Positions 1 to 10,800 of a stretch of DNA of 64,000 nucleotides are shown here, one piece after another (position 1 is the first letter of the stretch; each line of letters opens with the position of its first letter). The stretch comes from Sympetrum striolatum (Eukaryota > Arthropoda > Insecta > Odonata > Libellulidae), in the NCBI GenBank assembly GCA_947579665.1, contig OX388349.1:72234841-72298840 (forward strand). The letters are read 5' to 3'. Both the position numbers and the translations under genes were made by a program. Under the pieces are notes generated by a model. The model saw only the letters and a program-made list of their open reading frames with translations, was not told the origin of the DNA and did no database searches.

Positions 1-2632
1 AGTAAATTCACATATGACTTAGGAAAATTCATCAAGGTTTCGTATTGCAATTCCATTAAAACTTGAACTAAATTTTCAGTTTAAATAATTACAAACGAAA
101 CATTCTTTAAACGAGCATATTGGTGCGGATGTACTAATAATAATTATACCTACCCGAACAATTTTAGAAACAGAGAACGATGGTAATACATAGTAACATA
201 GATACGAGAAGGGAGAATTGTTGATTAAGAGCATATTCCTCCGAACATTGAACTTAATGTAGTTATATACCAGCAGCTACAATTGGATATATGAATTGTA
301 GGTAAAAAGTAATTATGAAAGAAAAATACAAACCTATTTAGGGTTAAAGTTCTTCAAAGAGAAGCTTGGAACCGTATTTATAAATTTAAATTAAACATGG
401 GATATTTTCGTAAAACGCAACATTATTTAAATGCGCTGATAGAATATAGAGCCGTTAAATGTACTTCGGAGTCTAGTAGAAATAACTTCATCCTTAAAGA
501 GACATACATTCCTAAAAAAAATAAAACACTCCGCAAACCCTAAGGATGTCAGTGGAGATTGGAAAACTTGGCAGGGACTCCTCGAGTAAGAAGATATTCC
601 AGAAACAGCGCGCCCTCCGAAAACAATGAATTCCAAATTCGAATCATATCGCCCTCATAATCCACCGGAGTCCGTACACTTCCGTGAGGAAAAATCACGT
701 CCGCAATATCCGTGAGAAAGAGTCGATCGTTCATGGATCAAAATGGGTATCCGCTGCCAGAGCCACTCCCGGATGCGTACGGAGGAATAAAAAGCCATAA
801 CGAGAGATACAAACAGAGATTTAGATTCCAGACGCGGTTTTTAAAGCTCCGCCGAAACCCAATTAAATTGAGGGTTGATAAAAGGAGAAAATTTATAAAT
901 TGATCGCATTGTGAAGAATAAATTTTCACTGGCTATAACTTAATGTCTACTATATTATTGACTATGACATGATCCTTATATCATAACCGACAATCTATTC
1001 CTTGGGTTGTGAATGTGATTACAATCATATAATTAACGCGATGAAATACGTGATATACTGATTCCTATACTCAGCGAATGCAATCTTCGAAAATAAATCT
1101 TAAGGATACTTCGCAAGATTCTAGTGAGAACCGACAGATATAAATGGGCTACAAAATAACATAGATATTATGGTATCACCGTGATTTACGAGGATAAACT
1201 CGTAAAACTAATTTCATTTACCAAGATGAAATTCTCAGCAAAATTATAACTGAAATATTTAACTTTAAATTAAATACAATCGCCATACAATAATAATGAA
1301 AAACGAAGATAATAAAAATTGTATTCGATAGCTGATAGTAGATCTAATTTCTTATGATGAACGACAACAATTACGAAAATTATCTCTAATTCAATTGCAT
1401 AATATTTGAGTTAATTAACAATACGATTCAAGGATTTTTTTTCTTCAGCTGGTCGATCTTGTAAATAAAGGAAATGTTTCCGCGGTAGGATGTCCTTCGT
1501 GAGAATGATCCCAGAACTTTTGCTAACCTGAATAGTAATTGCAAAGGGGAAATGAACCAATTTAGAGCACTGATGCTAGGTTGAATAAACTATGAAGTAC
1601 CACCAAGTTTAATAAAAGAAGCTTTAATCGATTTATCGCCGCAACTTCGCGCCTCAGTTCAGTTTATAAAAATAGTTTAATCACTTTGAGCAGTGCTCAA
1701 GTATCGCTTTCCATTTTAGTTAAGAGCGGGACATTATCTTACTTTCCAATCAACCGTTCAGTCGAACCAAAACCCGAGGCGTGGGCGTGCCGATTGCGCA
1801 AAACATTGTAACACATTCTGATGAACTACTCAGAATGCACAAAAGATTTAACGGCTCAAATATATCTCCTACTCATGCTTATATAATATGCATGTATCTT
1901 AATTTCTGGTGACTTAGAATGGTCCTAAATTACTTTGAAAAATCCTGAAACATACGGAGGTTGATGTATACTATACGGTGGAGAATTGTAAGATTGGTCT
2001 TTAAAAGGCTAAAATTCGCCATTATTAATAAAGTCGTCATTATTATTATTACAACGCAAAATTATTATTTGAATAGCGTTCTTATTTCATGGAGTCATAC
2101 CACGGATGCCGTAGCTAAAATTTCCCTATGATGATACTTTACCTAATGTCTCTTTAAATATTAAGAAGCAACCATAAAATTGGAAATACTTCGATGTAAA
2201 TTCTTTTCAAAATATTATTGATACGGAAGTAAAATTATAACCTCTCATAAAATCTCTACATATTATTATATTCATTAACGGACGAATTATTGCAAGTGTA
2301 AATCCCTAAATGTTATTTTAGTCTTTGAACTAAGCTAGGTCTCATATTAATGCAAATAATCGTGACACCGACATAGGCTTCAAATTTGTTTTAGAGATGA
2401 ATAGGTCAACCGCTTAACCCCTTACACTGTCTTTACACATTTAATTATCTCGAGTAAATGAAGCTCCAAAAAATAGAATCACTCGTGGTATCGTGTATAA
2501 ATTTTTTATTCTCTCTTCACAGAATTACTCGTTAAAAATTGAAAATTACCCCAAGACGATTCCTAACGAAGACTCAATCAGTCTCCGAGTTACTCTAAGA
2601 AAATATAGAAAATGTCGTTTCCTTTTACTTAC
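1..2632 (-). other. sd: Intron of sd downstream of the first TEA-domain exon (3' end outside window)
   Basis: This AT-rich stretch follows the GTAAGT donor of the 2633-2771 exon on the minus strand. I looked for the next TEA-domain exon (the part after the split Gly codon, expected to begin RNELIARYIKLRTGK) and found no such coding sequence, so the intron must run past base 1. A modestly GC-richer patch at about 540-870 contains overlapping short open frames on both strands with no recognisable domain; it could be a regulatory element. Otherwise I see nothing here. Confidence 0.75.
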
Positions 2633-2771
2633 CGTACATCTTTCCCTCATCCGAAAGAATGATCTTCCGTCGTCCGCAAGGAGGATAAATGGCCAGGGCC
2701 TCCTGGAAGCTCTGTTCGATGTCCGGACTCCATACTCCCTCTGCGTCCGATGCGGACAGATCCTTATCGTC
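2633..2771 (-). CDS. sd: scalloped (TEAD) internal exon encoding the start of the TEA DNA-binding domain
   Basis: Scalloped is the insect TEAD-family transcription factor. It binds MCAT-type DNA sites in the nucleus and recruits Yorkie (Hippo growth control) or Vestigial (wing identity). On the minus strand this 139-bp exon reads 46 codons plus one base. It begins [12 protein letters not shown], continues with [20 protein letters not shown] and [15 protein letters not shown], and ends in a split Gly codon. That is the highly conserved first half of the TEA domain (helix 1 and the following loop). The preceding acidic run corresponds to the Asp/Glu/Lys spacer before the TEA domain in Drosophila Sd. 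The exon is flanked by an acceptor (CTCTCTATGATTAG, AG at 2772-2773) and a strong donor (TACG/GTAAGT at 2632). The upstream phase is 0, matching the end of the 3629-3774 exon; the downstream phase is 1. No in-frame stop is present. The exon is GC-richer than its surroundings. Confidence 0.97.
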
Positions 2772-3628
2772 CTAATCATAGAGAGGAGTCATCAATTACT
2801 CAGAGACAATCACTAAGACGGGAAACGCAATGGATGCTACAGGAGGACTGACTGAGAAGGGTCCCAAAGTAATCGCGAGAAGCAGTTTGAAGGCAAAAGT
2901 TATGAATCTTTAGAGCGATTGAAAAATATCTTTTAATGACTAAAAATCACTAGGCTCACTAAAAACGAATGACTTCTGAAATGATCAAGAGAGCCATGAA
3001 TGGGAAAATAAATATTGAGAAAAAATCATTTTTTATTTCTTGATCATAGAGATCCTTTGAAAGTTATGCTGAACGATTTTTTGACATAAGTTAAGCACTT
3101 TGAAAGCATACAAAATCTAATTGGATATCGGCACAGCAGATATTCAAACAATTATACGTTATGGACAGCATTAAAAATTTAATGATACTGTTGTCACAAT
3201 AACAACCGGTAAATTAAGGCATTTATTAGTTTCATATTTCATTAGTCCCTTCATCCTTGCACCAGGAATAAGATGGACTGAATTTTTCAATACATCAAGC
3301 GTTTGCTCGATTCTTTGACGTAAATGGTAGTGTTAGGTCGAACAATCACACAAGTCAATCGTATTTTTACTCTAGGGATCATTGCAAAAGTTTTTACATA
3401 TTTCGCAATGCAAAATTTTCCTGTCTTCAAACCCTTAAGAGTATTGTGAATGGATATCTGCCAAGAAGGAAAAAATATTATCACCATAATTTTGCATTAA
3501 GCTTTCTACGGAGCGATTTCTCTCCGGTACAATTTTATTGTGAGCAATGTATTTCTGGCAAGGGAGAAACTGGGCAGCAATAAAATAGTGAGATATATAT
3601 GTTGTCCAGCCGAATCACGGTGACTCAC
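2772..3628 (-). other. sd: sd intron between the N-terminal linker exon and the TEA exon
   Basis: This is an 857-bp AT-rich intron, GTGAGT to AG on the minus strand, and phase 0 on both sides. No open frame, repeat or other exon is recognisable within it. Confidence 0.85.
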
Positions 3629-3774
3629 CTCTCCGACGTCCAGGTGCTTGGAATCCGAGCCGGAGCCATTTGTATCCGCGCCGGCCGATGCGGGGGCCGG
3701 AGGCTGCGGCGGCGGCGGGCCGGCGCTTGAAGGGGCCCACGGAGAGGAAATCTTGCCGGCTGCCAGCGGACTAC
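3629..3774 (-). CDS. sd: scalloped (TEAD) internal exon encoding the N-terminal Pro/Ala-rich linker
   Basis: This 146-bp, very GC-rich exon lies between an acceptor (TTTTAATTATTACAG, AG at 3775-3776) and a donor (GGAGAG/GTGAGT at 3628). In the only frame that joins the TEA exon it contributes 2 bases and 48 codons. It begins SPLAAGKISSPWAPSSAG, runs through a Pro/Ala-rich stretch (PPPPQPPAPASAG), and ends ADTNGSGSDSKHLDVGE. Drosophila Sd has the same order before its TEA domain: a SPW motif, an AGPP segment, ADTNGS, DSKNLDVG, then an acidic spacer. That order and the phase match make this the preceding sd exon. The Pro/Ala tract looks longer than in Drosophila and is encoded by GCC/CCG-type codons (GGCGGCGGCGGG on the plus strand). 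There is no Met in frame, so translation must start in an upstream exon that ends in phase 1. One other frame is open by chance; the third begins with a stop. Confidence 0.87.
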
Positions 3775-5639
3775 CTGTAATAATTAAAAGCGTTCATTAG
3801 AGGATTGATGGATGGAGAGGTCATTTCATCATTAGTTATGATAGTCGTAACCATGATAACAGACCAATATCCACTAGGACCACAAAGAATCAATAACAAG
3901 CAAATTCTTTGTTTATATTCCAATCGAACCATTTTCATAGAAAGTTTATTTTTGATATATATGCTGAAAAATAGGTCAACTAGAATTAAAGTGATACAAA
4001 GCATGTATCTATCTTTTATGTAAGTATATACAAATATTATTATAAATAAAGACCAGTACCAAAATCTGGCGGTATTTCAAGGTAAAAGGAATTAAAAATA
4101 AAAACAAATAACAGGAAAGATGTTGATTATTCTTCGGCGAAATTTGTTCATTTTGAAATATTCGGGAACTGCACACTATTCTTAAATTGAACATATTTAG
4201 TAAAAAATAAGAAGAGAGAGAATCGCGAATATTAACAAAATCAACGATAAAAAATCAACAATAAACAACACGAAAAGGAATTTGAAAATTAAATTACGCA
4301 TTGGAACCAAAAGATAAGGGTTTCTATTTAACAAAGGAATGAAATTAATAACTAGATAGAAGAAATGGCAACATTTACATTGAGGTGAATTCTATAATGT
4401 GGTAGGATTTGAATTCGCTAAACCGGTTTTCATTCATCGATTTACCTTCAAGAAGTACGCCGTAGAATGTGAGCAAAGAATGTAACAGTAAAGAGTGTAA
4501 ATGATGAAAGGTTTTACAGCGCATACAACACTCTGCAGACCAAGGTAATCATTATATTGTGAACAATTAAAATGAAATAGTGAAATGTGGGAGACCTGGG
4601 TTCGAGTCACTATAGTCACTTCTGTATTACGTTGGGTTAAATTGCACACTTTCAAGCGCTAAGTTTAAATTTACTTTCCATCCTATGTAAAAAATTATTT
4701 CGCTTGTGAAACAGAGAACAAAATATCGTTATTTAACATGAACAATAAACAACCGAGACAAAGTTAAACCGAGACCAAATGGGAGAGCAAATTACGTGAG
4801 ATTGCGAGCAATGCGGATTCAGGCAGCTTTTCTTCATAAGTAATATTTTAGTCGCAGAATAGACATGAAAATTGATTATTTCAAGCCAAAAACTTCTTCC
4901 TTCCTATGGCGCCAGCTACATGTACAGATTGGAATCAGAATGGAGCTTTTGCTCATTCCCGACTCGTTCCCAGCAACAAGTGGGGACGCACTCGAACCTA
5001 CATTTCAAACGTTCGCTTTATTGGCCACCACATTTTCGGGACGACCCCTTCAGGACATACATTTTCTTAGAATCAATTCCCATATAAACTCCGGCGGTAA
5101 TTTCGCAGTGAAAATCCACTTCCTCTTCTTCCATTAATTCAACTGTTGCGCCGAGCGGGGAAATTGAATGGGATAAAAGAAACTCACCGACAGAAGGAAA
5201 ATATTCTAGAGGAACGGAAGTGGTAAGTAGATAGCGGCGGATTTCCAATCGGTTCGAGGAATCCACAAAATTCCTAGAAACTGATGAATGGGGTCTTAAG
5301 CTGCGATCGTTAACAGATGGAGGAGACAATGAGATAAATGAGAAGCCACTTTTATTCTGAGAAACTGATATCTTGCGGCTTTTTGCCGGAATAGCACAAC
5401 CTTGTAACTTCTTCCAGGCAAGGGAAATGATAACATTGCAACCATTGTGGATAGATAACTTCTTAACATTGAAGATCTTCTTTCTCGAACGAAAGCCTTA
5501 AAATTAGCTTTTCAAATTCGTTGTTTCATAACAATCTCCTATATATTCTGGCTTAGAATCTTTTAAGTTAGAACATAGTAAGGAACCAGACATTATAACC
5601 GATATGTCCTGACTGTACTTCGTGGAACGACATCTTAGA
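3775..5639 (-). other. Non-coding DNA upstream of the sd linker exon (probable 5' intron)
   Basis: AT-rich sequence with no recognised gene. On the minus strand a frame is open from 5497 down to a donor-like GTCG/GTGAGT (exon side ends at 5188). It would splice in phase 1 to the 3774 acceptor, but it has no in-frame ATG and no recognisable domain. A tRNA-promoter-like motif at about 4600 is listed separately. Confidence 0.55.
4500..4625 (+). repeat. Possible degenerate tRNA-derived SINE fragment
   Basis: The sequence GACCTGGGTTCGAGTCAC at about 4593-4610 matches a tRNA B box and T-arm. No convincing A box lies at the right distance upstream, and no tRNA cloverleaf can be folded. A decayed SINE head is the likeliest explanation; chance is possible. 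Confidence 0.3.
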
Positions 5640-5887
5640 TTGAAAGAAAAAACTTAGATATATCCACCATAAGTTTTAATTTATTCGACCGGTCTCGGCA
5701 TTGACAATTATCCTCAGGTGATATTACATCGGAAATGACAGTATTTATAGGTTTATAGTTGAAACTCTGTATATCCCCATAAATACTGTCATTTCTGATG
5801 TAACATCACCTGAGGATGGCTGTCAATGCCGAAACCGGTCGAATAAATTAAAACTTATGGTGGATATATCTAAGTTTTTTCTTTCAA
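5640..5887. repeat. Fold-back element: 109-bp inverted repeat with a 30-bp spacer
   Basis: The left arm (5640-5748) and right arm (5779-5887) are reverse complements with only six differences in 109 bp, all transitions, separated by 30 bp. Each arm carries a motif of the form CTGAGGATGGC or a near variant, then CGAAACCGGTCG, then an AATAAATT-type AT-rich tail running outward. The outer ends read TTGAAAGAAAAAACTTAG. I see no clear target-site duplication. It could be a fold-back MITE or two copies of one element end inserted head to head. The motif recurs at 25060-25210, so it belongs to a dispersed family. A transcript of either strand would form a long hairpin. Confidence 0.85.
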
Positions 5888-6511
5888 CCGAACCAGACTT
5901 AGTTCATTAGGAAAAACAAAACGCGATAACTTTGCATCAAACCATCAAAATAAGAAGATAAAATTTAAGATACCATTAAAACTGGTTATATCATGTCTAG
6001 ATCTGAACTTTATTTACAAATATTGCCGCTATTGTCGATTACATGTATGTAGTTAGCTCCTAAGGCTGATTCAATTCAACTCAAACGACATATAAAAGTA
6101 ACATAATAAATATCTCTTTATTAAATTAGAAACCAACTTCTCATACTGATGATTTTCTGCCAATCTGTATTTTACATTCATAAATCTGATAAAACCTGCA
6201 TGGGTAGACAGAGAAAATCAAAATTTAGCACCGTAAAGTATAAAGTTAAATTTCAATTGACAAGAATCTACAGAAACAAATGCTTCCAAAAATCAACATA
6301 AAAATCTGATGTGGCCAGCACATGACTTTCTCCATATATATAAGATGTAAATATTTATCTACCGCAATAATTTCGAACTCTATATTCCATCTAAACTTGG
6401 AATTTGAGTTATTAATATTATATATTATCTTTGATGCCAAAAACATGATAAATAATTTTTGGGACATGATCGATGAAAAACGATGAAATTGGCCTTTCGC
6501 CCATAGAGCCC
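5888..6511. other. AT-rich non-coding DNA between two repeats
   Basis: No gene or recognisable motif. The 5' boundary of the Helitron-like repeat that follows may lie within this stretch, but I could not place it. Confidence 0.6.
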
Positions 6512-7660
6512 AGAGCGCCCACAAAGTACATAATCAGCAACATCCGGTTTATCAGTATTTCATGAATAACTCCTACACAATCAGTGATACAAAAATATGT
6601 TTCAACCAAAAGTTATAGTACGTTACATTTTCTAAAACTTTTACAAATAATAGTATATACCTAAATACCATATTTATGGAGATATTTTGAAAACCGGAAA
6701 TGAGCTTTGAAGAATTAAGCTCAACTTCCGGTTAACCAATTCACTCCAAAAACTAATCAACTCTAACGACACAAACCAAAATACTATATATGAAATTTGG
6801 TGTTGATCCGACAAATAGTTTTAATGTTAGAGCGCCCACAAAGTACATAATCATCTTCTTCCGGTTTATCAGTATTTCACGAATAACTCCTAATCAACCG
6901 GTTATACAAAAATATGTTAAATACAAAAGTTATAGTAAATTATATTATCTAAAACTTTTATAAGGAATACAATATACCAATATATCATATTTATGGTTAT
7001 ATTTTGAAAACCAGAAATGAGCTTTACACAACGTACATAATCAGCAACTTCCGGTTTATCAGTATTTCATGGATAACTCCTAAACAATCAGTGATGCAAA
7101 AATATGTTTCATACAAAAGTTATAGTAAAATAAATTTTCTACAACATTTATAAATAATAGTATATACCTAAATATCATATTAATGGAGATATTTTGAAAA
7201 CCGGAAATGAGCTTTGAAGAATGAAGCTCGACTTCCGGTCAGCCGATTTACTCCAAAAACTAATCAACTCTAACGACTGTAATAAAAGTACTATGTATGA
7301 GATTTGGTGTTGATCCGACAAATAGTTTTCATGTTAGAGCGCCCACAAAGTACATAATCATCTTCTTCCGGTTTATCAGTATTTCACGAATAACTCCTAA
7401 TGAACCGGTGATACAAATATATCTTAAATACAAAAGTTATAGTAAATTCTACTATCTAAAACTTTTATAAGAAATACAATAGACGTATATATCATATTTA
7501 TGGAGATATTTTGAAAACCGGAAATGAGCTTTAATGAATAAAGCTCGACTTCCGGTTAACGGATTTACTCCAAAAACTAATCAACTCTGACAGCACACAC
7601 CACAGTACTATATATGAAGTTTGGTAATGATACGACTTTTAGTTTTCGAGTTAGAACGCC
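6512..7660. repeat. Tandem array of a diverged ~320-bp unit (four copies, one truncated)
   Basis: The phrase AGAGCGCCCACAAAGTACAT recurs at 6512, 6829 and 7336, and a copy starting at GTACATAATCAGCAACTTCC occurs at about 7033. Full units are about 317-325 bp; the copy at 6829 is cut to about 200 bp before the next starts. Each unit has a head (TTCCGGTTTATCAGTATTTC, then ACAAAAGTTATAGTA, then GGAGATATTTTGAAAACCGG). Full units also have a tail (CTCCAAAAACTAATCAACTC, then TTTGGTGTTGATCCGACAAA). Three units contain an imperfect hairpin with ends AACCGGAA and TTCCGGTT, at 6692-6733, 7199-7239 and 7516-7557. The array runs straight into a CA microsatellite, an arrangement seen in non-autonomous Helitrons. 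Confidence 0.85.
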
Positions 7661-7665
7661 CATTA

Positions 7666-7692
7666 TCACACACACACATACACACACACACA

Positions 7693-7739
<47 letters not shown>

Positions 7740-7742
7740 ACA
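7666..7742. repeat. (CA)n microsatellite
   Basis: A dinucleotide CA run of about 77 bp with a few interruptions (CATA, CACT, CATA). Short His-Thr-rich open frames across it are artefacts of the repeat. It sits between the tandem array and the hairpin end of the same presumed element. Confidence 0.95.
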
Positions 7743-7877
7743 GACATCATTCAGAAAATGGTCAAAACGTGTTCTAGGGACCCCAAAACGTGTATTTCCG
7801 TTGAAATCTCGAAGTCGAATTTTTTCATGAAAACAATACTTTCTCTTTACTTCGTATATGGAGAAAGTAAAAACTGA
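7743..7877 (+). mobile_element. Probable 3' end of a non-autonomous Helitron-like element
   Basis: After the microsatellite comes about 95 bp of unique sequence and a hairpin: TACTTTCTC at 7837-7845 pairs perfectly with GAGAAAGTA at 7861-7869, leaving a 15-nt loop. Four bases later is CTGA followed by T (7874-7878). A hairpin shortly before CTRR, with T next, is the hallmark of a Helitron 3' end. The gap between hairpin and terminus is shorter than usual, and I could not place the 5' TC end, so this is a structural inference. Together with the array and the CA run the element would span at least 6512-7877. Confidence 0.45.
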
Positions 7878-10800
7878 TAATCTTAAAGAATTTCGCAGTC
7901 GTATACTTCAGAGCTAGTACGATGCTTACTTCCAAAATTGATCCATGCGTCGAATTGACATGGAAAATCGCAAGCAAGTGAATTCGCGGCTTCATCTCTC
8001 CATAGGAGTGAAAATGAAGCTAGAGGAAGAGGAGATTACGCCCAGGAAAACACATTCGAGAATTTTCCTCCGGGATCTCCCTGGCACTTAAAATTCAACG
8101 CGACCCAGCCTCCGAGGAAAAATAAAAGTGACGGAGGAGAAAAAAAAGAAAAACGCGGCGCACGCATACGAACGCAACACTCGGAGGCATTGTCTCCAAG
8201 AGTCAACGAACTCAGTCGCCTTGGGAAGAACGTGGAACCCCATGGGAACCAGCGTGTATAAGGGAGGAAGAAAGGTTATCGGCCATTCGATTTCCAGGGG
8301 AGCGGTCAAGGGGATTTCGCTCTAAGGACTGTAACGATCGGGAGAACGGCATTGAAGTGGGGAAGACCATTACGGCGGAGTCGAATTCGAAACGAATCCA
8401 ATTCGCCCGTGTCCATTGAAAACATAGCGCGACCTACATAATCTGCGAAAAAGAGATAAAAGGAAGAAGGGAAAAACCATTCATGACATCGGAAGATATT
8501 CCTAAAATAATACAAACCCAGTAAAAATAATCCGGCGAGATACACCGAGACTTTATTCATGATTTTAGTCCTATACACCGGAGATGTTCGATAGAGATCT
8601 CTCAGTCCTTTGCGAGGCGTTTTCTATTGATCTCAATCTTTTCCTCGATGATGTGCACCGATGATTATTATTTTAGATATGCATTTTAGATACAGCGAAG
8701 ATAACTGAAAATATTATAGTTGTATTACTATACTGCGTTACTTATACTAAATGCACGGAATATTGTAGTTCATTGTCTGGAGAACATTATCTTCCAAACA
8801 GTAAAAGTCGATGCTGACTATACCTTCATTCGATTTAAACAACGATTAATGATTACCAAAAAAAGGATCTAGCAATTCATACCTCCTATATTAATCATAA
8901 AAAACGTAGAACGCGACATAAAATATTATATATAATTCATTAATAGAAAATAACATCACACTCTCCGAAAAGGATTTGTCAACTTATATAATGATTCGAT
9001 TCTTGGTGTGAAAATTTGAGGACCGGTTTTGCCAACATATGAAGCATTAGAAACCTTACAAAATGTAAAAAGTTGGATAAAATAATAGTACATTATAAAT
9101 TTAAGAATCATAGAGCAGTGAAATTTATTAAGATAAACAAGATAGTCTTGATGACATTTCTATCATTATAGACGGCATATATCTTTCATTTGAGACTTCT
9201 CTACCTCTAGCTCCTCTATTTATTTTCATTACCACTCTAGAATAAACGGGGTACAATTTAGCTCCTAATTCAAGTTCCAGAAAAAGCATCATTTAATAAC
9301 AAACAAATCGCAAAAAATGCTATCGCGAAATCATGGTGGGCGACACTAAATTGGATAAAGAGATTAAGTTTGTCTTCTTTAAGTAAAAAGCCAAAATCTA
9401 AAGAGGGAACCTTCAGAGTATGGAGCTCTATTGAGACCACCATGATGGTTTGTCTACTTGAAACCTCAAATGTTGACACTTTGAAGCGATTCCCTTATTC
9501 CGTTGCATCAAGCTCCGATACAAATCGAAGCCCTCGACCTCCATCTCAACGGAAGTCGGGCTGTCGACCTCGTCTCCTCGAGTTTGGGTGAGCATCGGTC
9601 AGAAGCATCGGGTGGACACGTTCGCCGGAAACACGAAAAGTAGATATACGGCCCCACTCCACTGTTTACCGTGACGGGAGTGCAGAGACGGAAGGAAAAA
9701 GGCGATCGCCCGGTGAATTCCGTATGACATCGTAAAACGGGGATTCGCCGACTCAAAATTCAGGAGCGTGTCTCGAGTCACCGTGGCATAGGGAAGAAAC
9801 AATTTACATCGTGATTATGACCTAATCTCGATCTGTGTTCATGAGCTGATGATTCCCGAAAGAATTGGGAAAAGAAAATGGTTTATCAAATTTTATGAAA
9901 TGTCGTTTTTAATGAAGAAAATGTTTGCCTTGAGTATAACCAACAGCTAAGGTAATCGGCATAAAAATACATAAGTTGACGATTAATAGATAAGAAGATA
10001 ATTCGGCTAAAAATCGTTTTTGGCTGTTTCATTTGTTTCGTGCATTTCCATATTTTCGTGCATATGCGCGCACGCGTAAGTTTACTAATATTTCAAAGAT
10101 GAACAGAACCAAAGGAATGATGCCAAATCTTGTTTACTGAGGAATAAATAAATTTTGCTAGTCTGTTCTCAATGAGCATTTGTGAATAAATTAAAACTAC
10201 TTTATTGGAGAAGAAGATTATGGTTAGCAAAAGTAAAATTGGAATTGTATTAACAAATATATGAATACCTAAACGTACCATTGACATACCCAGAGAGGGG
10301 TGATTGTCTAACTCTTTGAGGTTTATGGTAAACAAGAAAATTTGCTAAGGAAACCATAAGAAACTTAAATCATAAACTAATAACTATACAAGAATTATGT
10401 TATATTTTTCATGATACCATTGTATTTTAACAATTGATGGGAAAGGATTGAAGCACTAAAATTGTTTTTGCTTTGAGATAGCTTTTCAAGGAGAAAGAAT
10501 CCTTAAACCAACACACATTAAACAAATTTTGGACACGGCCCACATTCGCATCGATAGTCCATTTCCAAGTCTATCCTTCAAATTGTATACATTTTAATTC
10601 AGCAAATACTATGAACTCACTCTAGATTTTCCTCAGTTGCCCCCTTACAATCAGTTAATAATAAAAAATGAAAGGAGTAGCAAACAAAAGAATGAAAAGA
10701 CGAAACAATCAGAAATAATTTCTTATTTTCGCATCCCAAAATAGAAAACGAGAGAAAAACGAGGCCGAAATGGAGTAATGCAGAAAAAATCTGTGAAAGA

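Noticed and set aside
7614..7877. His-Thr-repeat open frames
   Set aside because: Produced by translating the CA microsatellite.
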